From: Bacteroidota bacterium
GTDB lineage: Bacteria > Bacteroidota > Ignavibacteria > UBA10030 > UBA8401
Assembly (NCBI GenBank): GCA_035506275.1
Contig: DATJPT010000010.1
Coordinates: 1-64,000 of the forward strand
DNA: 64,000 nucleotides
Reading direction: 5' to 3'
The position numbers were made by a program, and so were the translations under genes. Below are positions 55,576-64,000 of this stretch, one piece after another. The notes below the pieces were generated by a model that ran no database searches, was not told the origin of the DNA, and saw nothing but the letters and a program-made list of their open reading frames with translations. Every line of letters begins with the position of its first letter. Position 1 is the first letter of the stretch.

Positions 55576-56445
55576 TTAGGCGAGAAGCTGGATCAGCCCC
55601 TTGCTTTTTTCAAAATCCCCAATTAATTCTTGACCGACCTCGCCCGGAGCCCTCTGACCAAAGGAGGGCTCTGCGGCCTTCAGGATATTCCAACATGCAT
55701 CATCCTCGATTGAAAATCCCTCCGGTTGTTCATTGATTCCGTGTCCCCACTGCTCGCACAAAAGGTCAGCAAATCGGACAACCGCGGTCAGTACAGGGTC
55801 GACTGTTGCTTCCGCGGCTTCGTGGTGGGATTGCATCACCTCGACAAATTCTGGGGGAATCGCCCATTTTGTCCCTAAATGCCCCCCGATCTCCGTGTGC
55901 GAGATGGCGAGCGTTTGCCTCTCAGCTTCAACGTCGCGCATTCCCAGCTCCTTGATCATCGAGCGGGTCACGCTGAGCGAATCCGGAAAATATTGGATCA
56001 GCACGAGCTTCCCCATGTCGTGAAGAAGGCCTGCCGTGAATTCCTTTTCCCCGGTTTTGAACTTGAAGCGTGAAGCGATGACCCTGGCCAATGCCGCTGT
56101 TGAGATCGAGTGCTTCCAGAGAGATTCGAGATTTCCCCACTGCTGCATGTTCAGAAAGATCAACCGCTGTTTCATATGATACGCTAAAAGCAGGCGGCTT
56201 GTCTCGTCCAGCCCGACCAGGGCGATAGCGCTCGTAACGTTCTTCACATATCCGCGAATTCCATAGTACGGCGCATTGGCTGCACGTAAGATGTTGGCGG
56301 TGAGCGCGGGGTCGGCTTCGATGAGGCGTGTGATCTTTCCCGTGGACACATCATCCTTGCTGAGCGCCGTCAGAATTTCCGTGATGACCGCCGGAAAGGG
56401 AACGATCTCGTTGATTTCATCTATTTCTGTACGGATGTCCCGCAT
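55576..56445 (-). CDS. HDOD-domain protein
   Basis: 289 residues from ATG 56445 (MRDIRTEIDEINEIVPFPAV); the frame stays open to 56526 but the extra part reads poorly. The HDOD domain fills most of it: LPxxP-like start VPFPAVITEILTALSKDD, ITRLIEADPALTANILRAANAPYYG, VTSAIALVGLDETSRLLL, then EFTAGLLHDMGKLVLIQYFP with an HD pair, and the following ISHTEIGGHLGTKWAIP / VMQSHHEAAE. It is a catalytically altered relative of HD-GYP phosphohydrolases that usually takes part in signalling as a scaffold. It points toward the sigma-factor operon tail (41 bases apart, convergent). Cytosolic. Confidence 0.88.
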   Translation of the reverse strand: MRDIRTEIDEINEIVPFPAVITEILTALSKDDVSTGKITRLIEADPALTANILRAANAPYYGIRGYVKNVTSAIALVGLDETSRLLLAYHMKQRLIFLNMQQWGNLESLWKHSISTAALARVIASRFKFKTGEKEFTAGLLHDMGKLVLIQYFPDSLSVTRSMIKELGMRDVEAERQTLAISHTEIGGHLGTKWAIPPEFVEVMQSHHEAAEATVDPVLTAVVRFADLLCEQWGHGINEQPEGFSIEDDACWNILKAAEPSFGQRAPGEVGQELIGDFEKSKGLIQLLA

Positions 56446-56658
56446 AAACGGATTTCCGATGTAGGATTGAACATTGACCGAGTAAATGTATGAGGAATAG
56501 GGAGAATAATCAAGAAACAAATGCACCGATCAAGGGATCCGTTTTACGATCAGATGTTCGCTTACGCGGTTGTTCTCCGAACCGTTGACTATTCTGTGAA
56601 ATAATTACATATTTCGCCGCTTTATAATTATCCGGTGAAAGTGAATCATGGGAAACAT

Positions 56659-57378
56659 ATGGAACAGAAATTAACTCTTACCTCTCTCGCAAAGCTGATC
56701 GATCATTCGCTCCTTCACCCGACGATGACGGATGCGGAGATCGCATCGGGCTGCAAGACGGCGGCGAAATACCATGTTGCAACAGTGTGCATCAAGCCAT
56801 ACGCGATCGAACAATGCAGAAAGCTGCTCGAGGGAAGCGGCGTGGGCATCTGCTCTGTCGTGACATTTCCCCACGGAAACAGCACAACTGCGATGAAGGT
56901 CGCTGAAACGAAGGAAGCGCTAGCTCTCGGGGCGACGGAAATCGATATGGTTGTCAACATCGGGAAAGTGCTGGGAGGCGATTGGAGTTATGTTTCTGAG
57001 GAGATCAAAGAAGTTAACGATACGGTGGTACAAGGGAAGGCTCTTCTCAAAGTGATTTTCGAGAATGATTATCTGAAGGATGAGCATATCATTAGACTCT
57101 GCGAGATATGCTCGGTGCATGATGTTGCATTCATAAAAACATCGACGGGATACGGGTTTGTGAAACAGCCGAATGGAATGTATGCATACAAAGGAGCCGT
57201 CGACCGTCATCTGAAGCTCATGAGAGAAACAAGTGCCGCCGGCGTTCAGGTAAAAGCAGCCGGGGGAGTTCGGACTCTTGACGATGTCCTTCGGGTCCGC
57301 TCGCTCGGCGTTACCCGTATCGGAGCCACTGCCACAGCGGAAATAATGGAAGAAGCCAGGAAGCGGGGAATACCATAA
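56659..57378 (+). CDS. deoC: Deoxyribose-phosphate aldolase
   Basis: 239 residues from ATG 56659; a GTG at 56635 adds eight residues. Cytosolic class I aldolase that cleaves 2-deoxyribose 5-phosphate to glyceraldehyde 3-phosphate and acetaldehyde in deoxynucleoside breakdown. Visible: LAKLIDHSLLHPTMTDAEI, SVVTFPHGNSTTAMKVAETKEAL, GATEIDMVVNIGKVL, the Schiff-base lysine in AFIKTSTGYGF, and VKAAGGVRTLDDVL with the second lysine. All active-site residues are present. Upstream, TTGACT at 56585-56590 is a plausible -35 element. The secreted hydrolase gene starts 16 bases after the stop, so the two may be co-transcribed though unrelated in function. Confidence 0.95.
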   Translation: MEQKLTLTSLAKLIDHSLLHPTMTDAEIASGCKTAAKYHVATVCIKPYAIEQCRKLLEGSGVGICSVVTFPHGNSTTAMKVAETKEALALGATEIDMVVNIGKVLGGDWSYVSEEIKEVNDTVVQGKALLKVIFENDYLKDEHIIRLCEICSVHDVAFIKTSTGYGFVKQPNGMYAYKGAVDRHLKLMRETSAAGVQVKAAGGVRTLDDVLRVRSLGVTRIGATATAEIMEEARKRGIP

Positions 57379-57394
57379 ACTTGAAATCACGACG

Positions 57395-58852
57395 ATGAAA
57401 CATCCGCTGCTACTATTGATTTTCCTTTCATCTTTGTCTTTGATCGCGCAGGTCGAGTATGATCACGGAAAGCTTAAGGTCTCTTCCGGCGGTCATTATC
57501 TGCAGTGCGAAGACGGCACCCCCTTTTTTTGGCTGGGCGATACCGGATGGGAATTGTTTCACAGGCTCACACGAGAAGAGGCCGTCTTTTACCTGCAAAC
57601 GAGAAAAGAACAAGGGTTCAATGTCATTCAAGCAGTGCTGCTGTCTGAGTTCGACGGTTTGAACACTCCCAACGCCTACGGAATGACGCCGCTCTTTAAC
57701 AATGATCCCATGCGCCTGAATCTTGACACCACACGGCCGAATGGATATGGCTATTGGGACCACGTCGACTTCATTATCAACAAAGCCGCTGAACTCGGAA
57801 TGTATATTGCTCTCCTTCCGTGTTGGGGAGAATACGTCATCCCTCGCGAAGGGCGAGCGATCATTAACACCGAAATTCAAGCCTACGCGTACGGCAACCT
57901 TGTCGGAAAGCGCTACAGTCGTCAGAAGAATATCATCTGGGTGCTCGGCGGAGATCGATTGCCGGACGAACGCGCCAACGGGATAGCGCTCGAACGGGCG
58001 TTGGCGAAGGGAATCGCGGATGGCGTGAACGGCGTCAATGACATCAACGGCACGACGGATTATTCCACGACGCTCATGACGTACCACTGTTTTGCTTCAT
58101 CATCCATATGGTTTCAAAACGATCCATGGCTCGACATCAATATGTGGTCCTCTTTTCATTCCGACTACAGCATCACGCGTGCATTTGAACAATCGTACGC
58201 CGACTGGACGCTGCCCAACCCAAAACCGGAACTGAACGGGGAGCCTGCTTATGAGGAGCACCCTGTGAATTGGCTTGACCACAACGGTGAGTTCAACGCA
58301 TACGATGTTCGTCAGATCGCGTACTGGTCCGTTTTTGCAGGCGCCTGCGGACACACCTATGGCTGCAATGCCGTATGGCAATTCTATGATTCGACGAGAG
58401 ATCGGATAAATTTTGTACACACCCCATGGAGGCAGGCATTGAAGGATGAGGGGGCCTCGCAGCTAAAATTCTTAAAGGCCCTGATCGAATCGAGACCAAT
58501 GCTCGAAAGAGTTCCCGACCAATCGCTCATTGTGAAAGGAGAAGGGGAGGGCTCCAACCATTGCGTCGGCACCAGAGGTCGCTCGTACTTCTTCGTGTAT
58601 GTCCCGACCGGCTACACTCTAACGGTTCGTTTGGGAAGGATTTCGGGGGACTCAATTACGGCATGGTGGTTCAATCCAAGAAACGGTGAATCGACTGAAA
58701 TCGGACAATACAAAAATTCCGGCGAAATTGAATTTACTCCGCCGGGCATCTCGAAAGAATTGCAATGGCTGAGAACCGGTCGGGGGTGCGATTGGATTTT
58801 AGTCGGGGACGATGTGAAGGCCGCCTTTGGAAAACCGGGGAATTTGCAGTAA
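57395..58852 (+). CDS. Secreted DUF4038 / GH140 apiosidase-like glycoside hydrolase
   Basis: 485 residues with a short signal peptide (LLLLIFLSSLSLIAQ). The domain begins GGHYLQCEDGTPFFWLGDTGWELFHRLTREEAVFYLQTRKEQGFNVIQ (landmark), the hallmark of DUF4038 TIM-barrel proteins. GYWDHVDFIINKAAELGMYIALLPCWG, NIIWVLGGDRLPD and YHCFASSSIWF follow. The final ~95 residues (VGTRGRSYFFVYVPTGYTLTVRLG ... WWFNPRNGES) match the small 'putative collagen-binding' beta-domain that usually follows. Characterised relatives (GH140) release apiose from the pectin rhamnogalacturonan II; other relatives act on different plant sugars. Acts in the periplasm or outside. No T9SS tail. Confidence 0.82.
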   Translation: MKHPLLLLIFLSSLSLIAQVEYDHGKLKVSSGGHYLQCEDGTPFFWLGDTGWELFHRLTREEAVFYLQTRKEQGFNVIQAVLLSEFDGLNTPNAYGMTPLFNNDPMRLNLDTTRPNGYGYWDHVDFIINKAAELGMYIALLPCWGEYVIPREGRAIINTEIQAYAYGNLVGKRYSRQKNIIWVLGGDRLPDERANGIALERALAKGIADGVNGVNDINGTTDYSTTLMTYHCFASSSIWFQNDPWLDINMWSSFHSDYSITRAFEQSYADWTLPNPKPELNGEPAYEEHPVNWLDHNGEFNAYDVRQIAYWSVFAGACGHTYGCNAVWQFYDSTRDRINFVHTPWRQALKDEGASQLKFLKALIESRPMLERVPDQSLIVKGEGEGSNHCVGTRGRSYFFVYVPTGYTLTVRLGRISGDSITAWWFNPRNGESTEIGQYKNSGEIEFTPPGISKELQWLRTGRGCDWILVGDDVKAAFGKPGNLQ

Positions 58853-58906
58853 CAGTCTTGACAAACGCCTCGCGGCGCCGGTTCGCTTGACAGAATCGAA
58901 AATGAA

Positions 58907-59305
58907 CTACGGAGTTGCCTTAAAGGGGGAGCCGAGGAATTTCTTGATGTGGCCGACGAACTCGCCGGCTCTTACAGGTTTCGTAAGGTATAGATCGGCT
59001 CCCGACGTTTTTGCTTCTTCTTTATCCGACTGACTCTGAAGGGCGCTCACCACGATGACCGGCGTTTTCTTCGTTCCTTCGTAACTCCTGATCTTTCGGC
59101 ACATTTCGAACCCGTTCATGTCAGGCATAACGAGATCCACGACGATCAGGTCAGGGATTATCTCGCGGATTTTCTGCATTGCTTCCTGTCCGTTCGAAGC
59201 CGTCATCACGTCGTACCCCGCAAGGACAATGTCATGCTGCAAGACGGCTCTGGTCAGGCGCTCGTCATCCACGATCAGAATCTTCTTGCGTTGTTCTGTC
59301 TTCAT
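58907..59305 (-). CDS. Stand-alone response-regulator receiver protein (CheY-like)
   Basis: 132 residues, just one receiver domain. Acidic pair D13-D14 in ILIVDDERL, phosphorylation site D57 in IVVDLVMPDMNGFEM, switch Ser in VIVVSAL, and Lys in LYLTKPV. There is no output domain, so it either relays phosphate or binds a partner when phosphorylated. No histidine kinase is encoded nearby. ATG 59305. It stands alone between the GH140 gene and the esterase operon; the 59306-59578 gap shows no gene. Confidence 0.93.
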   Translation of the reverse strand: MKTEQRKKILIVDDERLTRAVLQHDIVLAGYDVMTASNGQEAMQKIREIIPDLIVVDLVMPDMNGFEMCRKIRSYEGTKKTPVIVVSALQSQSDKEEAKTSGADLYLTKPVRAGEFVGHIKKFLGSPFKATP

Positions 59306-59578
59306 CGAACGGTAAAAGAGGTTGTCGGTATTGCGCGAACATTGTGTTGCTGCACTTCAAAATGTATGGGGTTTCAATTGGAATGTCAACAGATTTAGCC
59401 TGGCAGCTGTTGTTACGATCTTAGATTCGAGCGATTGCCAAGGAGTTGATCGCTCCTCATCGGTGATTGAAGGCATCTATTTCTCGATGTCTTCACGCGA
59501 AAGACAAATGAGCGGCTCCGCCGCCCTGAGTGAGGGTGGGAGGGGGGATACAAATTCTAAGACAGTAATATTGCCCGT

Positions 59579-61159
59579 CTATTCCTTCCCGAATCCAACC
59601 TGATCTAAAAACAAATACCTTCCCCGATCGTAATCCGGAGTAACTTCGGGTTTCGGTTTAAGATGGATAATCCGGTAGTCGTCCTTTGTATACGCCGGCC
59701 ACGTGGGCAGTCCCGGGCCGTTCGGGTCCCCGGATTTCGCAAAATTTGTCCAATAAGAAGACATGAGCTCGGAAACCTGATGGTCTTCGTCCCTCCACGT
59801 GAGATTCTTCGATGAAAGTACTCTGAAGACATATTCAATTTCCCATGCATGCGCTGCCCGGGGTTCGGATCCCGAAGCCGCACCGGCAGGAAGCGGCAGC
59901 GTTTGCTCGAACTTGTACCGGTACACCGGACTGCCGCCGGTGTTGAGGTGCGTTTCGATCCATTTCCAGGTAGAGTAACCAGTGGATTTATCCCCCATAA
60001 AATCCTGTGCCGCCCGCTTCGTTTGTGAATCCGTGACAGCCGGGTAAAGTTTGAGGAAAGTCTTCGCGTTTGTACCAAAGAGAGTGTCTGCATGCGCCGC
60101 ATAATTCCCTACGGTCGGAGCGTCCTGCCCGAAATACGATCCATAGCTCCCTTCGTCCAGATTCCATCCGGCAAGGAGTGCAACATGGCTCTGACGTCCG
60201 GCTGCATAGATTGAAACGCAATCCTCCGGCAGGAAATAACCGTCAACGTCCGCCCTAAAGTTCTTTCTCGGGATTTTAAGAGCGGCGTCCAGTATCTGCT
60301 GTGCAGGGAGCGCCCGAAGTTGCGCAAGAGAGGATGTTCTGAATGCACCCTGCGTGAACGCCACTCCCGCTGTTTCAGCCTCTGCACGGGACCGCATCGG
60401 ATTGAAGTGGTTGAAAAAAGCTCCGCTCTCCCCGATGGCGCGTTTGAAAAGCCCCTTTGCCAGGGGTGATGCGATCAAAGCGCAGACCGACGACGAGCCT
60501 GCAGACTCGCCGAAGATCGTTACATTGTCGGGATCGCCACCGAAGGCTGCAATATTTTTTCGAACCCATTGGAGAGCGGCCACCTGATCGAGCAATCCAT
60601 AGTTGCCGGATGCATTATGCACCGATTCCTTTGCCAATTCCGGGAGTGCGAGGAATCCGAACACGCCAAGACGATAGTTGAAGCTGACCACCAATACACC
60701 TTTCTTGCACAGATTGCCTCCGTCCTGGCGCGGCTCGGAAGAAGAGCCTGCCGCAAATCCTCCCCCGTGAATCCATACCATCACTGGCAGTCTCTGGTGC
60801 GGATAATTTTCGGGGAGCCACAGATTCAGATAGAGACAGTCTTCGCTTGGCCCGTCATCGTGGAAGATCATATCATCCCAAATATGTCCTTGCATGGCCC
60901 GCTTCTGGTAGTTGACCGCTTTGAGCACCCCCTGCCAGGGTATCGGAGGCTGCGGTGGCTTCCACCGGAGCGAGTCGACCGGAGGGGCGGCATACGGAAT
61001 ACCTTTGAACGTACGGACCTTTCCGTCGGCACTGACGACTCCTTCGACAATGCCGTCGGAGATGCGCGTCTGCACGTGGCGCAATTCCTGGCTATATAAA
61101 TAATTCACGGTAATTAGAATAAGAAGAACTAAATATTCCGTACGGCGAACGATCTTCAT
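59579..61159 (-). CDS. Secreted type B carboxylesterase
   Basis: 526 residues, alpha/beta-hydrolase of the cholinesterase/carboxylesterase family. Signal peptide LVLLILITVNYLYSQ. Landmarks: VRTFKGIPYAAPPVDSLRWKPP, EDCLYLNLWLP, the oxyanion hole WIHGGGFAAGS, and the nucleophile elbow FGESAGSSSV (catalytic Ser). The acid and His lie in the C-terminal half; AHAWEIEYVF fits the catalytic His region. It hydrolyses carboxylic esters; the natural substrate is unknown. Its ATG overlaps the stop of a GNAT gene by four bases, so it is the last gene of a three-gene minus-strand operon. Final location periplasmic or extracellular. Confidence 0.9.
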   Translation of the reverse strand: MKIVRRTEYLVLLILITVNYLYSQELRHVQTRISDGIVEGVVSADGKVRTFKGIPYAAPPVDSLRWKPPQPPIPWQGVLKAVNYQKRAMQGHIWDDMIFHDDGPSEDCLYLNLWLPENYPHQRLPVMVWIHGGGFAAGSSSEPRQDGGNLCKKGVLVVSFNYRLGVFGFLALPELAKESVHNASGNYGLLDQVAALQWVRKNIAAFGGDPDNVTIFGESAGSSSVCALIASPLAKGLFKRAIGESGAFFNHFNPMRSRAEAETAGVAFTQGAFRTSSLAQLRALPAQQILDAALKIPRKNFRADVDGYFLPEDCVSIYAAGRQSHVALLAGWNLDEGSYGSYFGQDAPTVGNYAAHADTLFGTNAKTFLKLYPAVTDSQTKRAAQDFMGDKSTGYSTWKWIETHLNTGGSPVYRYKFEQTLPLPAGAASGSEPRAAHAWEIEYVFRVLSSKNLTWRDEDHQVSELMSSYWTNFAKSGDPNGPGLPTWPAYTKDDYRIIHLKPKPEVTPDYDRGRYLFLDQVGFGKE

Positions 61160-61731
61160 AAGTTTTCCTTTGATGCATTGTTCTGCACAGCGTTGTTAAA
61201 ATCCCGTTGCGAAAGCTTATACAGAACATGACGTCTGAGCGGATGTCCAGGTTCAACATTCGGGTGGTCAAATTCACTGTCGAACGACATGCCGATCTTT
61301 TCCATAACGCGAATCGACCTTTTGTTGATCACGGAAGTAAAAGAAACAATTTCTTTTAAGTCGAGAACAGAGAAAGCATGTACGAGGCAGGCCTTTGCTC
61401 CTTCTGTGGCAAGACCCCGATTCCAATATCGTTGGTCCAATCGCCATCCGATTTCAACGCAAGGCGTAAAGTATGACGAAAACGACGGACGATTGAGACC
61501 GATGAATCCGATAAACTGGTTCGACATCTTTTCTACCGCCGCGTAAAGACCGAAGCCGTTCTGCGCAATGAACGTTGTTATCCTCTCATAAAGCTCCTCG
61601 GTCTCACGTTCGGCCAGCGTGTTGGGGAAGAACTCCATGACTTCAGGGCTGCTGTTCAATAATGAAAAGGGGAGAAGGTCCGATTCCAGCCATGTTCTAA
61701 GAATAAGGCGCTCTGTCTCGACAATGATCAA
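61156..61731 (-). CDS. GNAT N-acetyltransferase (RimJ/RimL-like)
   Basis: 191 residues. A TTG start at 61731 directly abuts the stop of the upstream acetyltransferase. Begins VETERLILRTWLESDLLPFSLLNSSPEVMEFFP, the usual opening of ribosomal-protein-alanine acetyltransferase-like proteins. The acetyl-CoA loop is YWNRGLATEGAKACL, preceded by EIGWRLD and followed by SFTSVINKRSIRVMEKIGM. Related enzymes acetylate ribosomal proteins, other proteins or small amines and antibiotics; the substrate is not predictable. Cytosolic. Its stop overlaps the esterase start by four bases. Confidence 0.88.
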   Translation of the reverse strand: MIIVETERLILRTWLESDLLPFSLLNSSPEVMEFFPNTLAERETEELYERITTFIAQNGFGLYAAVEKMSNQFIGFIGLNRPSFSSYFTPCVEIGWRLDQRYWNRGLATEGAKACLVHAFSVLDLKEIVSFTSVINKRSIRVMEKIGMSFDSEFDHPNVEPGHPLRRHVLYKLSQRDFNNAVQNNASKENL

Positions 61732-62208
61732 TCAGACGTTCCCTGTAAAAGATGAGTGCGGCGGCGCGGGGTCCGGTTCGCGGGCATAGAGATATTGCAT
61801 GCCCGGGGCATTGTGCGGCCTGGAAACAAATCCATGCTTTTCGTAAAAACCATGCTTGTCCGCAGCAGCGAACAGCTGAATGTCCCTGATCCTGTTCGAT
61901 TTGCATTTTTCAGTCAGTCCATCCAGAATAAAGGATCCGATCCCCTTGTTTTGATATTGAGGGCGAACGATGATGTCGACAATGAGGGCATGATGAACAC
62001 CGTCGGATATGATCCTGCCGAATCCGACGAGGGTTCCTGAATCGTAAATAGACAAACGATACCAGCTGTGAGCGATTGCAATGCCCAGGTCGGCTTTTGT
62101 AAAGCTATACTCGTCGTTCCAACCGGTTGTTTGAAATAGATCCCAGTAATCATCAATAAGAGGAAGCTCCTCGCTGGTTTTGAACGAAGCAGGCCGTTGA
62201 TCCTTCAT
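61732..62208 (-). CDS. GNAT N-acetyltransferase
   Basis: 158 residues from ATG 62208; the frame remains open to 62277 but the upstream part is unlikely protein. The acetyl-CoA binding motif is VDIIVRPQYQNKGIGSFIL (Q-x-x-G-x-G). LFAAADKHGFYEKHGFVSRP after it fits the C-terminal Tyr region, and PGMQYLY closes the fold. The substrate is unknown. First gene of the GNAT-GNAT-esterase operon; the two acetyltransferases are not close duplicates of each other. Confidence 0.87.
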   Translation of the reverse strand: MKDQRPASFKTSEELPLIDDYWDLFQTTGWNDEYSFTKADLGIAIAHSWYRLSIYDSGTLVGFGRIISDGVHHALIVDIIVRPQYQNKGIGSFILDGLTEKCKSNRIRDIQLFAAADKHGFYEKHGFVSRPHNAPGMQYLYAREPDPAPPHSSFTGNV

Positions 62209-62727
62209 CGCATTCTCGCGGATTTGGCGTTTCGGAAAAGATGGACAGAGATGATTCAGTGGGCACGGCTGATCCACAATAACACCGTGACGAAGCTAAA
62301 CTAAAATAAATCGGGGGAAAATGCAACCGATGCCGTCAACGGGTAGCGCTACAGTTTTCCTCATTCCTCATCTCCGATCGGGAACGGAGTAAATATTTCA
62401 GCCAAGGCCAAGATACCGACGCTGCTCCGAACTGAGTTTGGGAGCGAGTGGGGGAATGCTCATCCTGTATAACCACCCAGCAATCTATTCATTTGACATT
62501 CCGGCGAAATTGCTCCATATTTGCGTGGAAACTTTCCCGCGAATTGCTTCCTTTCGACGGTAAAGGTTCCGTTGCATTGACCCCGGTACAACGGGGACTC
62601 CTATGTGCAGGGAATTGTGACGCAAGAGAAATTAGAAGCCTCTGTTGGCAACGCCGGCAGAGGCTATTTTATTTTGAGCCTGTCATTCCGGCCGGGCACT
62701 CCACGGAAGCAATGCGATGGTTCACTT
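62209..62727. other. Divergent intergenic region with one hairpin
   Basis: 519 bases between the GNAT operon and the ABC permease pair. Two frames that cross it (from 62448 and 62605) have no support. GCCTCTG (62638-62644) and CAGAGGC (62658-62664) form a perfect 7-bp stem with a 13-base loop followed by TATTTTATTTT. This is a terminator-like structure in the probable 5' leader of the permease gene, so it may be an attenuator or the end of an unseen small RNA. Confidence 0.45.
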
Positions 62728-63858
62728 ATGATCAACCGGGTTTTTGCTATAGTCAAAAAGGAATTAAGGCAGGTCGTTCGCGACAAACGAACTCTGGGCA
62801 TTCTCGTGGTCGTTCCCGCCTTCATGATCGTCATGTTCGGCTATGCGCTGAATTTCGACGTCAAGCACACGACCCTCGCACTTTACGACGAGGAAAAGAG
62901 CTGTGAAAGCAGGGCGTTCACCGAAGAATTTCTTCATTCGGAATATTTCGATTTCAAGTACGTACTCAAGGACAAAAGTGAGATCGATGATCTGCTGGGG
63001 CGAGAACAATGCAGGATCGTCATCGTTATCCCGCGCGATTTTTCCCATCATTTGAAGGAAGGGGTTGAAGCGCCGGTTCAGTTCATCGCCGATGGGGCCA
63101 ACTCGAATGCCGCCACCACCGCCATCGGATATGTCATGGCGATCACGCAGGAATACTCCACCAAGATCGTTCTGCAGTCCCTTCAACGAGAAGGAAGAAC
63201 TGATATTTCCATGCCGATCGATTTTCGCCCCCGGGTGTGGTATAATCCTGAGCTTCGAAGCGCCAAATTCCTCGTTCCGGGCCTGATCGCGTTCATCCTG
63301 ATGGTGACCGCAGTCGTCTCCACTTCGCTCTCCGTCGTGCGCGAAAAAGAGAGGAATACCATCGAACAAATTATCGTCTCGCAGACCCGTCCTGTCGATT
63401 TCATCCTTGGCAAGACCATCCCGTACATGATCCTTTCGTTCGCGGCATCGCTCATCATCCTTCTGGTGAGTTATCTCCTTTTTGACGTCGCAATAAAAGG
63501 GAACATAATTCTTCTTCTCGCTCTTACGCTTATCTTTCTGACCGGCTGTCTGGGGCTCGGGCTGCTTATTTCGACGCTCGCTGAAACTCAGCAGGTCGCG
63601 TTCATGCTGGCCGTGATGCTCACAATGCTCCCGACGTTTCTTCTTTCAGGATTCGTGTTCCCGATCAGAAACATGCCCGTCGTGATCCAGGCTATAACGT
63701 ATCTGATCCCCGCACGATATTTCCTGGTCATTCTTAGAGGGATCATTCTCAAGGGAGTTGGATTGAGGGCGATATTCCCTGAGGTTATCATGTTGATCGT
63801 ATTCGCCGCTATCGTTTTAACGGTCAGTGCTGCAAGGATGAAGAAGAGGAGCTGGTAG
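62728..63858 (+). CDS. ABC-2 type transporter permease
   Basis: 376 residues from ATG 62728 (MINRVFAIVKKELRQVVRDKR). One N-terminal membrane helix (TLGILVVVPAFMIVMFGYAL) is followed by a ~200-residue extracytoplasmic domain (to about 210; VPxDFSHHLKEG-like, TTAIGYVMAITQEY). Five more helices then start at FLVPGLIAFILMVTAVVSTSL, with the ABC-2 loop EKERNTIEQIIVSQTRPVDFILGKTIPY. This is the YhbR/YbhS type of efflux permease (drugs or other hydrophobic compounds). The next gene is a second permease 4 bases later; the two would form a heterodimer. No ATPase or membrane-fusion gene lies upstream within the window, so these probably follow downstream or are elsewhere. Confidence 0.9.
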   Translation: MINRVFAIVKKELRQVVRDKRTLGILVVVPAFMIVMFGYALNFDVKHTTLALYDEEKSCESRAFTEEFLHSEYFDFKYVLKDKSEIDDLLGREQCRIVIVIPRDFSHHLKEGVEAPVQFIADGANSNAATTAIGYVMAITQEYSTKIVLQSLQREGRTDISMPIDFRPRVWYNPELRSAKFLVPGLIAFILMVTAVVSTSLSVVREKERNTIEQIIVSQTRPVDFILGKTIPYMILSFAASLIILLVSYLLFDVAIKGNIILLLALTLIFLTGCLGLGLLISTLAETQQVAFMLAVMLTMLPTFLLSGFVFPIRNMPVVIQAITYLIPARYFLVILRGIILKGVGLRAIFPEVIMLIVFAAIVLTVSAARMKKRSW

Positions 63859-63862
63859 TCGC

Positions 63863-64000
63863 ATGGAGACCATCCTGACCTTCATCCAAAAAGAGTTCCA
63901 GCAGCTCCGACGCGACCCGAAGATGATCGCGATCAATTTTTTTGCGCCGATTTTCCAATTGATCATCCTCGGGTACGCCGCAACGCTGGATGTGCGCGAT
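63863..64000 (+). CDS. Second ABC-2 type permease, cut by the window edge
   Basis: 46 codons from ATG 63863: LTFIQKEFQQLRRDPKMIAI, then a membrane helix with NFFAPIFQLIILGYAATLDV. It begins like the preceding permease (KE-QxxRD-K, helix, GYA), so it is a paralogous partner subunit. The sequence runs off the right edge. Confidence 0.85.
   Translation, partial: METILTFIQKEFQQLRRDPKMIAINFFAPIFQLIILGYAATLDVRD

Noticed and set aside
62448-62906. 152-codon plus-strand frame before the ABC permease
   Set aside because: It overlaps the permease start in another frame and has no recognised motif or ribosome binding site.

Overview
The window looks like chromosomal DNA of a free-living member of the Bacteroidota/Chlorobiota/Ignavibacteriota assemblage (FCB group), most like Ignavibacteria. 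The reasons are two proteins ending in the type IX secretion (T9SS) sorting domain with its typical 'NYPNPFNP' start, a TonB-receptor/DUF4249 pair, a secreted GLUG-repeat protein, and mid-GC composition. Shine-Dalgarno sequences are present only at some starts, and TTG and GTG starts are fairly common. This is inferred from protein style; no rRNA gene or taxonomic marker was checked.

Layout. 1-6.2 kb: a plus-strand sugar-acid/polysaccharide group (end of a PfkB sugar kinase, 6-phosphogluconate dehydrogenase, CE15-type glucuronoyl esterase, long phosphomannose-isomerase-like protein, clan GH-A hydrolase). 6.2-18.5 kb: an orphan class I isoprenoid-synthase-fold protein, an FG-GAP propeller protein, a minus-strand operon (T9SS propeller protein, DUF4249 lipoprotein, TonB receptor), and a 1235-residue GLUG/T9SS protein. 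18.5-31.2 kb: housekeeping genes (tRNA-Phe, membrane pyrophosphatase, amino-acid permease, radical SAM protein, pdxH, FAD oxidoreductase, tgt-yajC, ribBA, greA, CYTH protein, tRNA-Gly/Cys/Leu).

31.3-55.5 kb is the striking part. A MerR-type regulator with a degenerate cobalamin-binding domain stands before six co-directional, tightly packed genes for exported proteins of 618, 1050, 2789, 370, 548 and 1593 residues. Five carry DUF11-like conserved-repeat modules. The 1050-residue one looks like an outer-membrane beta-barrel, the 2789-residue one is a giant beta-helix-like repeat protein, and the 1593-residue one carries Big_1, SdrD_B-like and OmpA-like domains. None ends in a T9SS signal. An ECF sigma / anti-sigma / CpxP-like envelope-stress operon follows directly. 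I read the whole as a candidate cell-surface apparatus of unknown function: regulator, barrel, giant exoprotein, DUF11 subunits, peptidoglycan anchor and possibly a stress sensor.

55.6-64 kb: an HDOD protein, deoC, a GH140/apiosidase-like hydrolase, a lone receiver-domain protein, a minus-strand operon of two GNAT acetyltransferases and a type B carboxylesterase, and two ABC-2 permeases, the second cut by the window edge. No CRISPR array, insertion sequence, integrase or prophage was seen.
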